Assembly: GCF_001429395.1 (NCBI RefSeq)
Contig: NZ_LMJT01000003.1
Coordinates: forward strand, 26,967 to 90,966
DNA from: Allobosea sp. Root381
Lineage (GTDB): Bacteria > Pseudomonadota > Alphaproteobacteria > Rhizobiales > Beijerinckiaceae
Length of the DNA stretch: 64,000 nucleotides
Direction: 5' to 3'
Shown piece after piece: positions 36,262 through 44,899 of the stretch. The notes below the pieces were generated by a model, which did not search any database, had not been told where the DNA came from, and saw only the letters and a list, made by a program, of their open reading frames with translations. Both the position numbers and the translations under genes were made by a program. Every line of letters starts with the position of its first letter. The stretch's first letter is position 1.

Positions 36262-37206
36262 TCAGCTCTTGGGGAGGCCGGCCGGATTGGTGCGCGAAAG
36301 CTCGATCGCCTCCGGCGCCAGCCCCCAGCGTGCCAGCGACTTCTGGTAGGCGCCGCTCTTGATCTGCCCGTTGAGCGCGGCGGTGATCGCTTCGGCGAGC
36401 CCGGCGCCCTTCTTCGTCGTCACCGCGATCTCGGCGACTTCCGGCCAGCCGCCCGAGAACGAGCCGACGAGCCGCGAGTTTCCGGTCTGCGCGGCCTTGA
36501 AGCCGAGGGTACCGTTGGGGCCGAAATAGGCGTCGGCGCGCCCGGATTCGAGCGCCAGATAGAGCACGACGTCATCGTCGTAGTACTGGATTTCCGTGGT
36601 CTTGAGACCCTTGGCCTCGTTGGCCTTGATCCAGCGCAGCAGGATCTGCTCCTGATTGGTGCCCGAGCTGACGATCACCTTGATGCCTGCGACATCCTCA
36701 GGCTTGGCGATCTCCTTGATCGCGCTCTTGCTGCCGACATAGAAGCCGAGCTGGTCCTTGCGGTAGGTCGAGAAGTCGAACCTCTCCTTGCGCTGCTCGG
36801 TGACGGTGATGTTGGCGATCGCCGCATCATACTTGCCCGAGATCACGCCCAGCGGCCAATCGGCCCAGGCGACCTGCACCACTTCCAGTTCGAGGCCGAG
36901 ACCGTCTGCGACGAGCCTTCCGATGTCGGGCTCGGAGCCCACGATGATCTTCTGGTTGTCGGTCGAATTAATGCCGAACGGCAGACGGGTGCCGGTGGTG
37001 GCGATGGTGAGCGTGCCCGGCTTGACGAGCTTGACGTCCTTGCCGAGCAGCTTGACCGCCTCGGGAACGGCCTGCCCGCGCGGCTGGCCCTTCTGGGCGG
37101 AGGTCAGGTCGAACTGCTGCTGCGCGAAAGCGACGGAAGGGAAAAGTACGGCGGAGGCCGCAATACCGAGCGCAGCGCGGCGCGAAAGAGAGGAGGAATA
37201 GGTCAT
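36262..37206 (-). CDS. amino-acid ABC transporter binding protein (paralogue 2)
   Basis: 314 aa from the ATG at 37206, where LSRRAALGIAASAVLFPSVAFA gives a Tat-like signal; the frame extends upstream only as a shadow of the ATPase gene. The family-3 binding domain contains ADWPLGVISGKYDAAIANI and VTEQRKERFDFSTYR. It lies 46 bp after the transporter gene and is the nearest binding protein to it, so it is probably the primary receptor. Confidence 0.92.
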   Translation of the reverse strand: MTYSSSLSRRAALGIAASAVLFPSVAFAQQQFDLTSAQKGQPRGQAVPEAVKLLGKDVKLVKPGTLTIATTGTRLPFGINSTDNQKIIVGSEPDIGRLVADGLGLELEVVQVAWADWPLGVISGKYDAAIANITVTEQRKERFDFSTYRKDQLGFYVGSKSAIKEIAKPEDVAGIKVIVSSGTNQEQILLRWIKANEAKGLKTTEIQYYDDDVVLYLALESGRADAYFGPNGTLGFKAAQTGNSRLVGSFSGGWPEVAEIAVTTKKGAGLAEAITAALNGQIKSGAYQKSLARWGLAPEAIELSRTNPAGLPKS

Positions 37207-37252
37207 GCATATGCCTTTCGATGTCCGGGAAAACACGTCGTGAAGGGACGGA

Positions 37253-39022
37253 TCACAGCACCTTGGCGAGGAACTCCGCGGTGCGCGGATGTTCGGGTGC
37301 GCCAAGCACCTTTTCGGGCGGGCCCGCCTCGACGATGCGGCCGGCGTCCATGAAGACGACCGTATCGGCGACCTCGCGGGCGAAGCCGATTTCATGGGTG
37401 ACGATGACGAGGGTCGCGCCCGAATGCGCGAGCTCCTTGATGACGGCGAGAACCTCTCCGACCAGTTCGGGATCGAGGGCCGAAGTCGGTTCGTCGAAGA
37501 GCAGCGCCTTGGGCTTCAGGGCGAGGGCCCGGGCGATGGCGACACGCTGCTGCTGGCCGCCGGAAAGCTGGCGCGGATAAGCATTCACCTTGTCAGAGAG
37601 ACCGACACGGGCGAGCAGGTCGCGGGCAGCCGCTTCCGCCTCGGGGCGTGCGATGCCACGCGCATTGATCGGCGCCTCGACGATGTTCTCCAGCGCGGTC
37701 AGGTGCGGGAACAGGTTGAAATTCTGGAACACCATGCCGACGTCGACGCGCCGGCGCAGGACCTCACGCTCATTCAGCTCGTAGAGCAGCTCGCCTTCCT
37801 GCCGATAGCCAATGAGCTGCCCGTCCAGCGTGATTGCACCGCGGTCGAGGCGTTCGAGATGGTTGATCGAGCGCAGCAGGGTCGACTTGCCCGAGCCCGA
37901 GGGGCCGATGACGGCGGTGACGGAGCCGGAGGGCAGCGTCAGCGAGACATCGTCGAGAACCTTCAACTCACCGAAGCTCTTCGACACGCTGCGGATCGCG
38001 ATCTCGCCGCCGCGACGCCAGGCCAGCGGCGCGGGAGCGGCCGGCTCGGCAAGGCCAGCGGTTCCGGCCTCGGCGGGAACGGTCTTGCGCGCCAAAAGGC
38101 GCAGCAGCGGATCGAAGATGGAGGGCGGGCGCTGGCGCAGCGCACCGCGCGCGTAATAGCGCTCGATCTGCGATTGCGCGACCGACAGCACCGTCAGGAT
38201 GACGAGATACCAGACCGTCGCCACCATGAGGAGCGGGATCACCTCCAGATTGCGGCGGTAGATCACCTGCACCGTGTAGAACAGCTCCGGCAGCGCCAGG
38301 ATATAGACGTTGGACGTGCCCTTCGCGAGGCCGATGAGATCGTTGAAGGCCGTCGGGATAATCGCCCGCATCGCCTGCGGCAGCACGATCCGGGAGAATT
38401 GCCGCCTGCGGGGCAGGCCGAGCGCGGCGGCCGCCTCGTGCTGGCCCTGGTCGACCGCGAGCAACCCGCCGCGGATGAACTCGGCCGAGAATGCCGCCTG
38501 GTTAAGCGTCAGGCCCAGGACAGCCGCCATGAAGGGGCTGATCAGATGCGTGGTGGGATAGGAAAAGAACGTCCAGCCCGTGAACGGCACGCCCAGCGAA
38601 ACGGTTTCGTAGAGGTAGCCGAGGTTGTTCAGGATCAGCAGCAGGACGATCAGCGGAATCGAGCGAAAAATCCAGACGAAGGTCCAGGACACCGCCGCCA
38701 GCGGTGCGGAGCCCGACAGGCGCGCCAGCGCGAGGAGGGCGCCGATGCTGAAGCCGAACAGGGCCCCGAGCACCGTAAGCAGCAAAGTGCGGCCAAGGCC
38801 GACGAGCACCGGCTCGGCAAAGAACCATTCCGCGAAGACATCCCAGCCCCAGCGCGGGTTGCCGAGCACCGAGTTGACCACGGCAAAGACGACGAGAAGC
38901 GCGAAGGCCCCGCCGACGATGCGCCAGGGATGGCGGGCGGGAACGATGCGCAACCCGGCCGCGTCGAAGCGCACCTGAGGTACAGGCGCGGCGGCTGCGG
39001 AGCCGTCGACGGCGAGTGTCAT
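37253..39022 (-). CDS. fused permease-ATPase of an amino-acid ABC importer
   Basis: 589 aa joining two proteins that are usually separate. Residues about 1-310 are a HisM/GlnP-type permease with five or so helices and the loop EAAAALGLPRRRQFSRIVLP. Residues about 345-589 are a GlnQ-type ATPase: Walker A VIGPSGSGKST near 375, VFQNFNLFPHLT, LSGGQQQR, LLFDEPTSALDPE, VTHEIGFAREVADTVVFMD. A Pro/Ala-rich linker lies between. It would homodimerise into a complete transporter core. It sits between the GNAT and the binding proteins in the same operon. Confidence 0.94.
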   Translation of the reverse strand: MTLAVDGSAAAAPVPQVRFDAAGLRIVPARHPWRIVGGAFALLVVFAVVNSVLGNPRWGWDVFAEWFFAEPVLVGLGRTLLLTVLGALFGFSIGALLALARLSGSAPLAAVSWTFVWIFRSIPLIVLLLILNNLGYLYETVSLGVPFTGWTFFSYPTTHLISPFMAAVLGLTLNQAAFSAEFIRGGLLAVDQGQHEAAAALGLPRRRQFSRIVLPQAMRAIIPTAFNDLIGLAKGTSNVYILALPELFYTVQVIYRRNLEVIPLLMVATVWYLVILTVLSVAQSQIERYYARGALRQRPPSIFDPLLRLLARKTVPAEAGTAGLAEPAAPAPLAWRRGGEIAIRSVSKSFGELKVLDDVSLTLPSGSVTAVIGPSGSGKSTLLRSINHLERLDRGAITLDGQLIGYRQEGELLYELNEREVLRRRVDVGMVFQNFNLFPHLTALENIVEAPINARGIARPEAEAAARDLLARVGLSDKVNAYPRQLSGGQQQRVAIARALALKPKALLFDEPTSALDPELVGEVLAVIKELAHSGATLVIVTHEIGFAREVADTVVFMDAGRIVEAGPPEKVLGAPEHPRTAEFLAKVL

Positions 39023-39048
39023 GAGGGATCCTCTTGCAGGATAAGGGT

Positions 39049-39576
39049 TCAGGCCGGGACGGCGATGGCTTCAGCCGAGGGCCTGGCCGGAACGGCAAGA
39101 CGCTTGCGGAAGGAGAGCAGGCTGAATTTCGTGGCGTCGACGTTCAGGTCGAATTGCGGCTCGTAGCCGAGCGACAGATAGAGGCCGACGGCCTCCGGCT
39201 GGCGGCTCCCGGTCGTCAGATAGAAATTGCTGTAGCCCTGCCGCAGCGCGAGGCGTTCGAGCTCGACGACGATGCGGGCCGCGAGCCCCTGCCGCCTCAG
39301 GTCGGGGCGCGACCAGACGCGCTTGACCTCGGCCGTCCCCTCTTCCGCCTGCAGCATGAAGGCTCCACCCGCTATCGCCTCGCCGTTGCGCAGCAGGAGC
39401 AGGAACTGGCCGCGCGGCGGCAGGAAGAGCTCCGGCGGATAGCGGTGCAGCTCGACGACGGCCGGATCCCGGCCGGGAACGTCGCCGTAGCGGCCGTCAT
39501 ACTCGCGGATCAGATCTTGGACGAGCGGTTGCGCCAGCGGATCGACCGGGCTGGTCGAATAGAAGAAATCGGCCAT
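39049..39576 (-). CDS. GNAT N-acetyltransferase
   Basis: 175 aa. The acetyl-CoA loop is RRQGLAARIVVELE, followed by YLTTGSRQPEAVGLYLSLGY. It is clearly paralogous to the GNAT at 44154-44780 (shared EYDGRYG, RRQGLA, YLTTGxRQPEA). In the comparable Bacillus ytmI/sna-type operons a GNAT N-acetylates S-alkylcysteine or 2-succinocysteine before monooxygenase cleavage. The position here between the monooxygenase and the transporter fits that role (inference). Confidence 0.9.
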   Translation of the reverse strand: MADFFYSTSPVDPLAQPLVQDLIREYDGRYGDVPGRDPAVVELHRYPPELFLPPRGQFLLLLRNGEAIAGGAFMLQAEEGTAEVKRVWSRPDLRRQGLAARIVVELERLALRQGYSNFYLTTGSRQPEAVGLYLSLGYEPQFDLNVDATKFSLLSFRKRLAVPARPSAEAIAVPA

Positions 39577-39644
39577 CAGTGTCTCCTTTCCTCAGGCGAG
39601 AAACCGTTCGGCGAACCGCGTGCAAAAGGTTGTGGTCGGCGCAT

Positions 39645-40997
39645 TCATCGCGCTGCTGCCAGCCTCGCCGCCGGCTCCGCCTGCGCATAGCGGCTCGGCT
39701 TGAAGGGCAGGCCGAGATGGTCGCGCAACGTGGCGCCCGGAAGATCGCGGCTGTAGCGGCCGCGGGCCTCCAACTCGGGGATCACCAGCTCGACGAAGTC
39801 GGTCAGCCCCTCGGCCATCACGGAGAAGCCGAGGATGAAGCCGTCGGCAGCGCCCGCGTCGATCCAGCGGATGATCTCCTCGGCAACCTGCGCGCCCGTG
39901 CCGATGAAATTGGGCTTGGGCGTCGCGACGGCGAGCGCTGCCTCGCGCAATGTCTGGCCCTTTTCCCGCGCCGTCTTCTTGATGCGGTCGGTGGTCGAGC
40001 GGAAGCTGTTCTGGCCGATGTCGCCGAGTTCGGGAAACGGAGCGTCGAGCGGATATTGCGAGAAGTCGTGATGATCGAAATAGCGCCCGAGATAGGCCAG
40101 CGCCTCGTCGATCGTCAGCAGGTTGCGGATGATCTCGTATTTCGCCTGCGCCTCTTCCGCCGTGCGGCCGACAATCGGGCCTATTCCGGGGAAGATCTTC
40201 ACGTCGTCGGCACGGCGGCCATGCGCGACCGCGGCCGCGCGCACCTGGTCGCGAAACGCCTTCGTCTCCGCGACGGAGGGGGAATGGGTGAAGACGGCGT
40301 CGGCATATTTGCCGGCGAGCTTGATGCCAGCATCGGACGAACCGGCCTGGAAGATCACCGGCTGACCCTGCTTCGAACGGCCGATATTGAGCGGGCCCTC
40401 GACCTGGAAGAAACGGCCCTTGTGATCGAGCCGATGAAGCTTCTCGGCATCGAAGAAGCGGCCGCCCTCGCGATCCCGCAGGACCGCGTCTTCGTCCCAG
40501 GAATCCCAGAGGCCCTGCGTGACCTCGAGATATTCGTCGGCGATCTCGTAGCGCTGCGCGTGCTCGGGGTGCTGGCGGCTGTAGTTCTTCGCGGAGCCTT
40601 CGAGTGGCGTGGTGACGACGTTCCAGCCGGCGCGCCCCTGCGAGATCAGATCGAGCGAGGCGAATTGCCGGGCCACGGTGAAGGGGTCGGAATAGGAGGT
40701 CGAGACCGTGCCTGCGAGGCCGATCTTCGTCGTCGCGACCGCGAGCGCCGAGAGGATCGTCAGCGGCTCGAAGCGGTTGAGGAAATGCGGGATCGACTTC
40801 TCGTTGATGTACAGGCCATCCGCGACGAAGGCGAAGGTGATGCCTGCCGCCTCGGCCTTGCGGGCAGTTTCGATATAGTAGCCGAGATTGACGCTGGCAT
40901 CGGCCGGGCCGGACGGATGGCGCCAGGAGTTCATGTGCCCGCCCGCGCCATGCAGCATGATGCCGAACGTCACGGGCTTCGCGTCGGTTGCGGTCAT
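39645..40997 (-). CDS. NtaA/SnaA/DszA-family flavin-dependent monooxygenase
   Basis: 450 aa of the bacterial-luciferase-like fold in its long NtaA/DszA form: [73 protein letters not shown]. Members use FMNH2 and O2 to cleave C-N or C-S bonds. With the GNAT, the amino-acid importer and a CysB-like regulator alongside, the closest functional parallel is CmoJ/YtnJ, which oxidises N-acetyl-S-alkylcysteines. No flavin reductase is encoded in the window. Confidence 0.9.
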   Translation of the reverse strand: MTATDAKPVTFGIMLHGAGGHMNSWRHPSGPADASVNLGYYIETARKAEAAGITFAFVADGLYINEKSIPHFLNRFEPLTILSALAVATTKIGLAGTVSTSYSDPFTVARQFASLDLISQGRAGWNVVTTPLEGSAKNYSRQHPEHAQRYEIADEYLEVTQGLWDSWDEDAVLRDREGGRFFDAEKLHRLDHKGRFFQVEGPLNIGRSKQGQPVIFQAGSSDAGIKLAGKYADAVFTHSPSVAETKAFRDQVRAAAVAHGRRADDVKIFPGIGPIVGRTAEEAQAKYEIIRNLLTIDEALAYLGRYFDHHDFSQYPLDAPFPELGDIGQNSFRSTTDRIKKTAREKGQTLREAALAVATPKPNFIGTGAQVAEEIIRWIDAGAADGFILGFSVMAEGLTDFVELVIPELEARGRYSRDLPGATLRDHLGLPFKPSRYAQAEPAARLAAAR

Positions 40998-41026
40998 GGG
41001 ACGCCTCGTCTGCTTTCAATCAATGA

Positions 41027-41998
41027 TCAGGCTGCGGCGCGGCGGGATTCGGCTGCGATCAACTCGATGGAGAGCCGACGCGCGGTGCTGTCGGGAACCG
41101 GGTTGTCGAGCACGAACTCCTGCACGCCGAAGCGCACCGCCAGCGCGTCGAGTTCGGCGCGCACATCCTCTCCCGTGCCGGCGATGACGTGAGGATGCGT
41201 CTCGCGGATGGTGTATTGCGTGTCGCCGGCCTGGCGCGCGAAGCTTTCGGCCTGCTCGGGGCTGCGCACATTCACCGCGCGCCCGTCGGACAACGTGACG
41301 CGGAAGATGCGCGTCTCGCGCACCGCGTCGCGCGCCGCTACGGCGGAGGGGGCCGCAAAGGCGTGCACCGCAAGTGCCGGAGCATGACCGCCGCCCGCGC
41401 GATAGGCGCCCAGACTGGCTTCGATCAGCGCGGGGTCGCCGTTGAAGTGGCCGGCAAAGACAAATTCCCAGCCGAGCCGGGCGGCAAGCGCACCGCTGTC
41501 CGGCGAGCCGCCGAGCAGGATGCGCCGGGGCGCGACACGCGGCAGCGGACGGGCGAGGTCGTCGTTCAGATAAGACTCCAGCGCTTCGGCCAGCGTCGCG
41601 AAATCGGCCGGCGCCGCCTTGTCGAGGCGGGCTTGAAGTGCCTGGGTGGTCTGCGGCAGGCCGCCGGGCGCCCGGCCAATTCCGAGGTCGACGCGATCGG
41701 GCGCGAGCGCCGCCAGGAGCTTGAAGGTCTCGGCAACCTTGAAGGGGCTGTAATGTTGCAGCATGACGCCGCCCGAACCGATGCGGATCCGATCGGTCGA
41801 GGCCAGGATCCAGGCCGCCAGCACTTCCGGAGCCACGCCGGCGACGTCCGGGTTGCCGTGATGCTCGGCGAGCCAGAAACGATGATAGCCCAGCGTCTCC
41901 GCATGACGCGCATAGGAGACGGAGTCGGCCAAGGCGCGCTCGGGGCCCGCTCCCTCCGGAATGGGGCTCTTGTCGAGAAGGCTGAGCAAGTAAGTCAT
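41027..41998 (-). CDS. LLM-class flavin oxidoreductase, MsnO8-like
   Basis: 323 aa from the ATG at 41998. It has the short luciferase-like form with LGYHRFWLAEHHGNPDVAGV and IRIGSGGVMLQHYSPFKVAETFKLL, the pattern of MsnO8/YtmO-type proteins. It lies 29 bp upstream of the NtaA-type monooxygenase and is the first gene of the minus-strand operon. In Bacillus the YtmO/CmoO homologue is encoded with CmoJ. It is divergent from the CysB-like regulator at 42400. Confidence 0.9.
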   Translation of the reverse strand: MTYLLSLLDKSPIPEGAGPERALADSVSYARHAETLGYHRFWLAEHHGNPDVAGVAPEVLAAWILASTDRIRIGSGGVMLQHYSPFKVAETFKLLAALAPDRVDLGIGRAPGGLPQTTQALQARLDKAAPADFATLAEALESYLNDDLARPLPRVAPRRILLGGSPDSGALAARLGWEFVFAGHFNGDPALIEASLGAYRAGGGHAPALAVHAFAAPSAVAARDAVRETRIFRVTLSDGRAVNVRSPEQAESFARQAGDTQYTIRETHPHVIAGTGEDVRAELDALAVRFGVQEFVLDNPVPDSTARRLSIELIAAESRRAAA

Positions 41999-42399
41999 GA
42001 TCGGCTCCGATGGCGCCATGTCATGCACCCACAACAATCTTCGCGTCGGGCCGCAATCGGAGTGAAATAAAGAATGCGGCTTTCCTTATCGATTTTTGTC
42101 ATAAGGCCACAGAACGACGCAGCGGTTCTCCATCACATCATCGCAAAAGAAACGATGTTCTCCGGAAGCCGCAAAATTTGCCAAGAATACATCGCTCGGC
42201 CGATCTGCCCGCGGGCGCCCTGCCCTCCGGATCGATATCCGCGCCTCAAACCAGCCAAGGAGAAGCCCGCATGCGTTCCAGCCGGACGAACGCGGGATTC
42301 ATTCTGCGGGCGCCGGGGACTTCGCAAAGACCCACTCGCAGGCGCGCGCTACGATCCATGCAGGATGAACGTCGCTCCGGATAATGCGCTGCTCGCGAA
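41999..42399. promoter_or_regulatory. divergent promoter region of the sulfur-salvage operon
   Basis: About 400 bp between the first operon gene and the CysB-like regulator. An AT-rich segment at 42067-42106 holds ATAAAG (42067), CCTTAT (42084-42089) and ATAAGG (42101-42106); the last two form a perfect inverted pair 11 bp apart. Multiple ATAA/TTAT half-sites are what CysB-type activators use, so this is the probable operator. Confidence 0.5.
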
Positions 42400-43326
42400 A
42401 TGAACCTGCAACAATTCCGCATTCTCCAGGAAGCCGTCCGCAGCGGGTACAATTTCACTGACGCCGCGGCGGCGTTGAACACGTCGCAATCCGGCGTCTC
42501 GAAGCACATCAAGGATCTCGAACTGGAGCTGGGCGTCGAGCTCTTCGAGCGCCGCGGCAAGCGCATGCTCGGCCTGACCGAAGCCGGCCGTTCCGTCATC
42601 AGCTATGTCGAGCGCATCCTCGCCGATTCGATGAGCATCAAGCGCGTCACGGACCAGATCCGGGACCCCGCCTCGGGTGAGTTCGTCATCGCCACGACGC
42701 ATACCCAGGCGCGCTATGCGCTGCCCGGCGTGATCAAGCAGTTCCGGGACGAATTTCCGCGTGTTCGGCTGTCGATCAAGCAGGGCGACCCGACCGAGAT
42801 CACCGCCCGCCTGCGGGACGGCAGCGCGCATATCGGGATCGCGACCGAGAGCCTTTCACAGGCACCGGAACTCGTCGCCTTTCCCTATTACACCTGGCGT
42901 CACATCGTCATTGCCCACAGGGACGATCCGCTCGCACGCCGCACCGATGTCGGTCTGGCGGAGATCGCGAAAAGACCGATCGTCACCTACGGCCAGGGCT
43001 TCACCGGCCGCCCCTTGATCGATGCCGCGTTCCGCGATCACGATCTGGCCCCGGACATCGTCGTCTCCGCAATCGATTCCGACGTGATCAAGTCCTATGT
43101 CGTCCTGGGCCTGGGCCTGGGCATCGTCACCGAAGTCGCATTCCACCCCGACAGCGATCCGGATCTGGTCAGGATCGCCGGCGCTCTCTTCCCGGAGGCC
43201 ACTTCCTATATCGCAGCGCCGCGCGGGCGCTTCCTGCCCGGCTACGCCCATCGCTTCATCCAATTGTGCCGACCGGAACTGGAACCGACGCTGGTCGCCG
43301 CAGCCATCGGCGCGCAGCCGAAATGA
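42400..43326 (+). CDS. CysB/Cbl-like LysR regulator
   Basis: 308 aa. The HTH is MNLQQFRILQEAVRSGYNFT, then NTSQSGVSKHIKDLELELG; the form NLQQLR.. with QSGVSKHI is characteristic of the CysB/Cbl branch. The effector domain includes TTHTQARYALPGVIKQFRDE and QGDPTEITARL, with the conserved Thr-rich pocket that binds N-acetylserine or sulfate in CysB. It is divergent from the monooxygenase/transporter operon, which it probably activates under sulfur limitation. Confidence 0.92.
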   Translation: MNLQQFRILQEAVRSGYNFTDAAAALNTSQSGVSKHIKDLELELGVELFERRGKRMLGLTEAGRSVISYVERILADSMSIKRVTDQIRDPASGEFVIATTHTQARYALPGVIKQFRDEFPRVRLSIKQGDPTEITARLRDGSAHIGIATESLSQAPELVAFPYYTWRHIVIAHRDDPLARRTDVGLAEIAKRPIVTYGQGFTGRPLIDAAFRDHDLAPDIVVSAIDSDVIKSYVVLGLGLGIVTEVAFHPDSDPDLVRIAGALFPEATSYIAAPRGRFLPGYAHRFIQLCRPELEPTLVAAAIGAQPK

Positions 43327-43390
43327 TGGCGCCGATGCCGCGCGTAGCGCCAGCGCAGAACCCAACCCTTGCAGTAGAGAACCCGAAGCC

Positions 43391-43741
43391 ATGAGCGCAG
43401 AGCGTGACCTCGTCTTCCTGATCGAACCCGGCTTCGACGATCCGAAGCGTCCCGGCAAGCTCTAGTTCTGTCCCTTCTGCAACCAGATCGAGGGCGCATT
43501 GGCGACCTTCCCCGCCTTGGGGCGATCTATCGAGGTCAGGCGCGTGCCCTTTCCGCGCCCTCGTCATGAGGTGATCGCCACCCTCGGCGAGGCCAGCCAG
43601 GGCCTGCCGGTGCTCGTCTTCGCGGATGCCTCTGCGGCACCGCAAGACGCCAAGGAAGCCAATGGCCGCAGCTACCTCGACGACACCCGGCGCATTCTCG
43701 AAGTTTTGGCCGAGCGCCACGGCACGCCCTCGCCGCACTGA
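43391..43741 (+). pseudogene. DUF3088 protein gene interrupted by an amber codon
   Basis: The ATG at 43391 opens MSAERDLVFLIEPGFDDPKR, then PGKL. Codon 25 is TAG (43463-43465), and the same frame resumes FCPFCNQIEGALATFPALGR and runs on, intact, to 43741, including RRVPFPRPRHEV and GLPVLVFADAS. Without the TAG this is a normal 116-residue DUF3088 protein with a thioredoxin-like CPFC motif. It lies 64 bp after the CysB-like regulator on the same strand. A single nonsense mutation or sequencing error is the likeliest explanation. Confidence 0.82.
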
Positions 43742-43825
43742 TCAGCGACGCTCCACCCCTCGCCCCGCTGCGGCGACCTCACCCAAAGCGCCGAGCGAGC
43801 AGTCGCGGGAGCGCCGACGCTAAAG

Positions 43826-43950
43826 ACAAAACATCTAAATTAACATATGAATATAGAATAGATGCTTTTATTTCTTGAGAAATCAATTCTAACTGATTTG
43901 AAAATGATCGATATTACCATACTGAAAGTGCATATATAATAATCGAATTT
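43826..43950. promoter_or_regulatory. strongly AT-rich island
   Basis: About 125 bp of roughly 70% AT in otherwise high-GC DNA, starting ACAAAACATCTAAATTAACA and containing several ATATNAT steps. It lies 200 bp upstream of the second GNAT in a 412-bp gene-free stretch. It may be a regulatory region, a curved or silenced patch, or the edge of acquired DNA. Confidence 0.5.
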
Positions 43951-44153
43951 GACGCCCGCGGCGATAACATTGTTCTGTTGGACGGATTGGACATGTTCCG
44001 TGGCGTGCCCGTCGTGATTTCGAAAACCTGACCTTGCTGCCTCCGTCGGCCCTGTCAGGTCGGGAGGTGAATTGGCGTGCCGACATTGCCTGAAGACACG
44101 ACCTGTTCCGGCGGGCCGCCATCACCGCAGCACCTCATTACCGGGCTGTCCTC

Positions 44154-44780
44154 ATGAACGACATCATCGTCCGGTCCTCGCATCATGACGCTGCGGCGCG
44201 GCCGCTCGTCGAAGGGCTGATCCTGGAATATGACGGGCGCTACGGCGCGAACAGCCGCCCCGGCGGGGCGCGCTCCGAGTTGTTCCGTTATCCCGTCGAG
44301 GCCTTCTCGCCGCCGCTGGGCGATTTCATCCTGCTGCAGCGTGATGGCCGGACCATCGCCGGCGGCGCCTTCATGAGCCATGACGACGAGACAGCCGAGT
44401 TCAAGCGCATCTGGACGGATGAAGACTTCCGCCGCCAGGGGCTGGCGGAGCGCATCGTCGCGGAGCTGGAGGTTCGCGCCGCCGCGCTGGGCTATCGCCG
44501 CGCCTATCTCACCACCGGGTTTCGCCAGCCCGAAGCCACGACGCTCTATATCAAGCTGGGCTATCGGCCGCTGTTCGACGTGACGGCCGAGCCCACGCTC
44601 TACCGCTCCCTGCCGTTCGAGAAGCATATCGGCACCGCGGCGGGGCGCCCCGGAACATCGCGGGTCTACGAACCTGCCGAATCCCTCGAGGAGGCAACGG
44701 CGCGGGTCGCCGCCCTGAAGCGCGAGCAGGAGGCGCTTATCCTCACGCGACTGGCTGCTCATGGCGTCCGCGCCGCCTGA
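44154..44780 (+). CDS. GNAT N-acetyltransferase (second paralogue)
   Basis: 208 aa. The GNAT core runs EYDGRYGANSRPGG, AEFKRIWTDEDFRRQGLAERI, AYLTTGFRQPEATTLYIKLG, with an extra helical tail of about 45 residues (EEATARVAALKREQEAL). It is homologous over its core to the GNAT at 39049-39576, on the other strand. Possibly it acetylates a second S- or N-substituted amino acid. It is preceded by the AT-rich island and followed by a LysR gene. Confidence 0.88.
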   Translation: MNDIIVRSSHHDAAARPLVEGLILEYDGRYGANSRPGGARSELFRYPVEAFSPPLGDFILLQRDGRTIAGGAFMSHDDETAEFKRIWTDEDFRRQGLAERIVAELEVRAAALGYRRAYLTTGFRQPEATTLYIKLGYRPLFDVTAEPTLYRSLPFEKHIGTAAGRPGTSRVYEPAESLEEATARVAALKREQEALILTRLAAHGVRAA

Positions 44781-44899
44781 GCCAGCGTCATCGGCCACGA
44801 TCACCCGTTCTCCCCTCAAGGGCGCAGCGGAGAACGATTTCGGAACTTCCGCTTGCGTGTCGGCGCGCGGCAGCGAAATGCTCTCGCCCGGATGGGGCG

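Noticed and set aside
39592..41019. 475-codon minus-strand frame almost coextensive with the monooxygenase
   Set aside because: It is the other frame of the same strand; the 39645-40997 frame carries the NtaA/DszA motifs and this one none.
37289..41192. Very long plus-strand open frames opposite the ABC fusion and the NtaA-type monooxygenase
   Set aside because: They mirror real minus-strand genes with recognisable motifs; their translations are Arg/Glu/Asp-rich shadow sequence without family character, a normal effect of high GC.
43463..43465. Recoding of the amber codon (pyrrolysine or programmed readthrough)
   Set aside because: No Pyl machinery is visible, and DUF3088 proteins are not known to use it; a point mutation or error is simpler.
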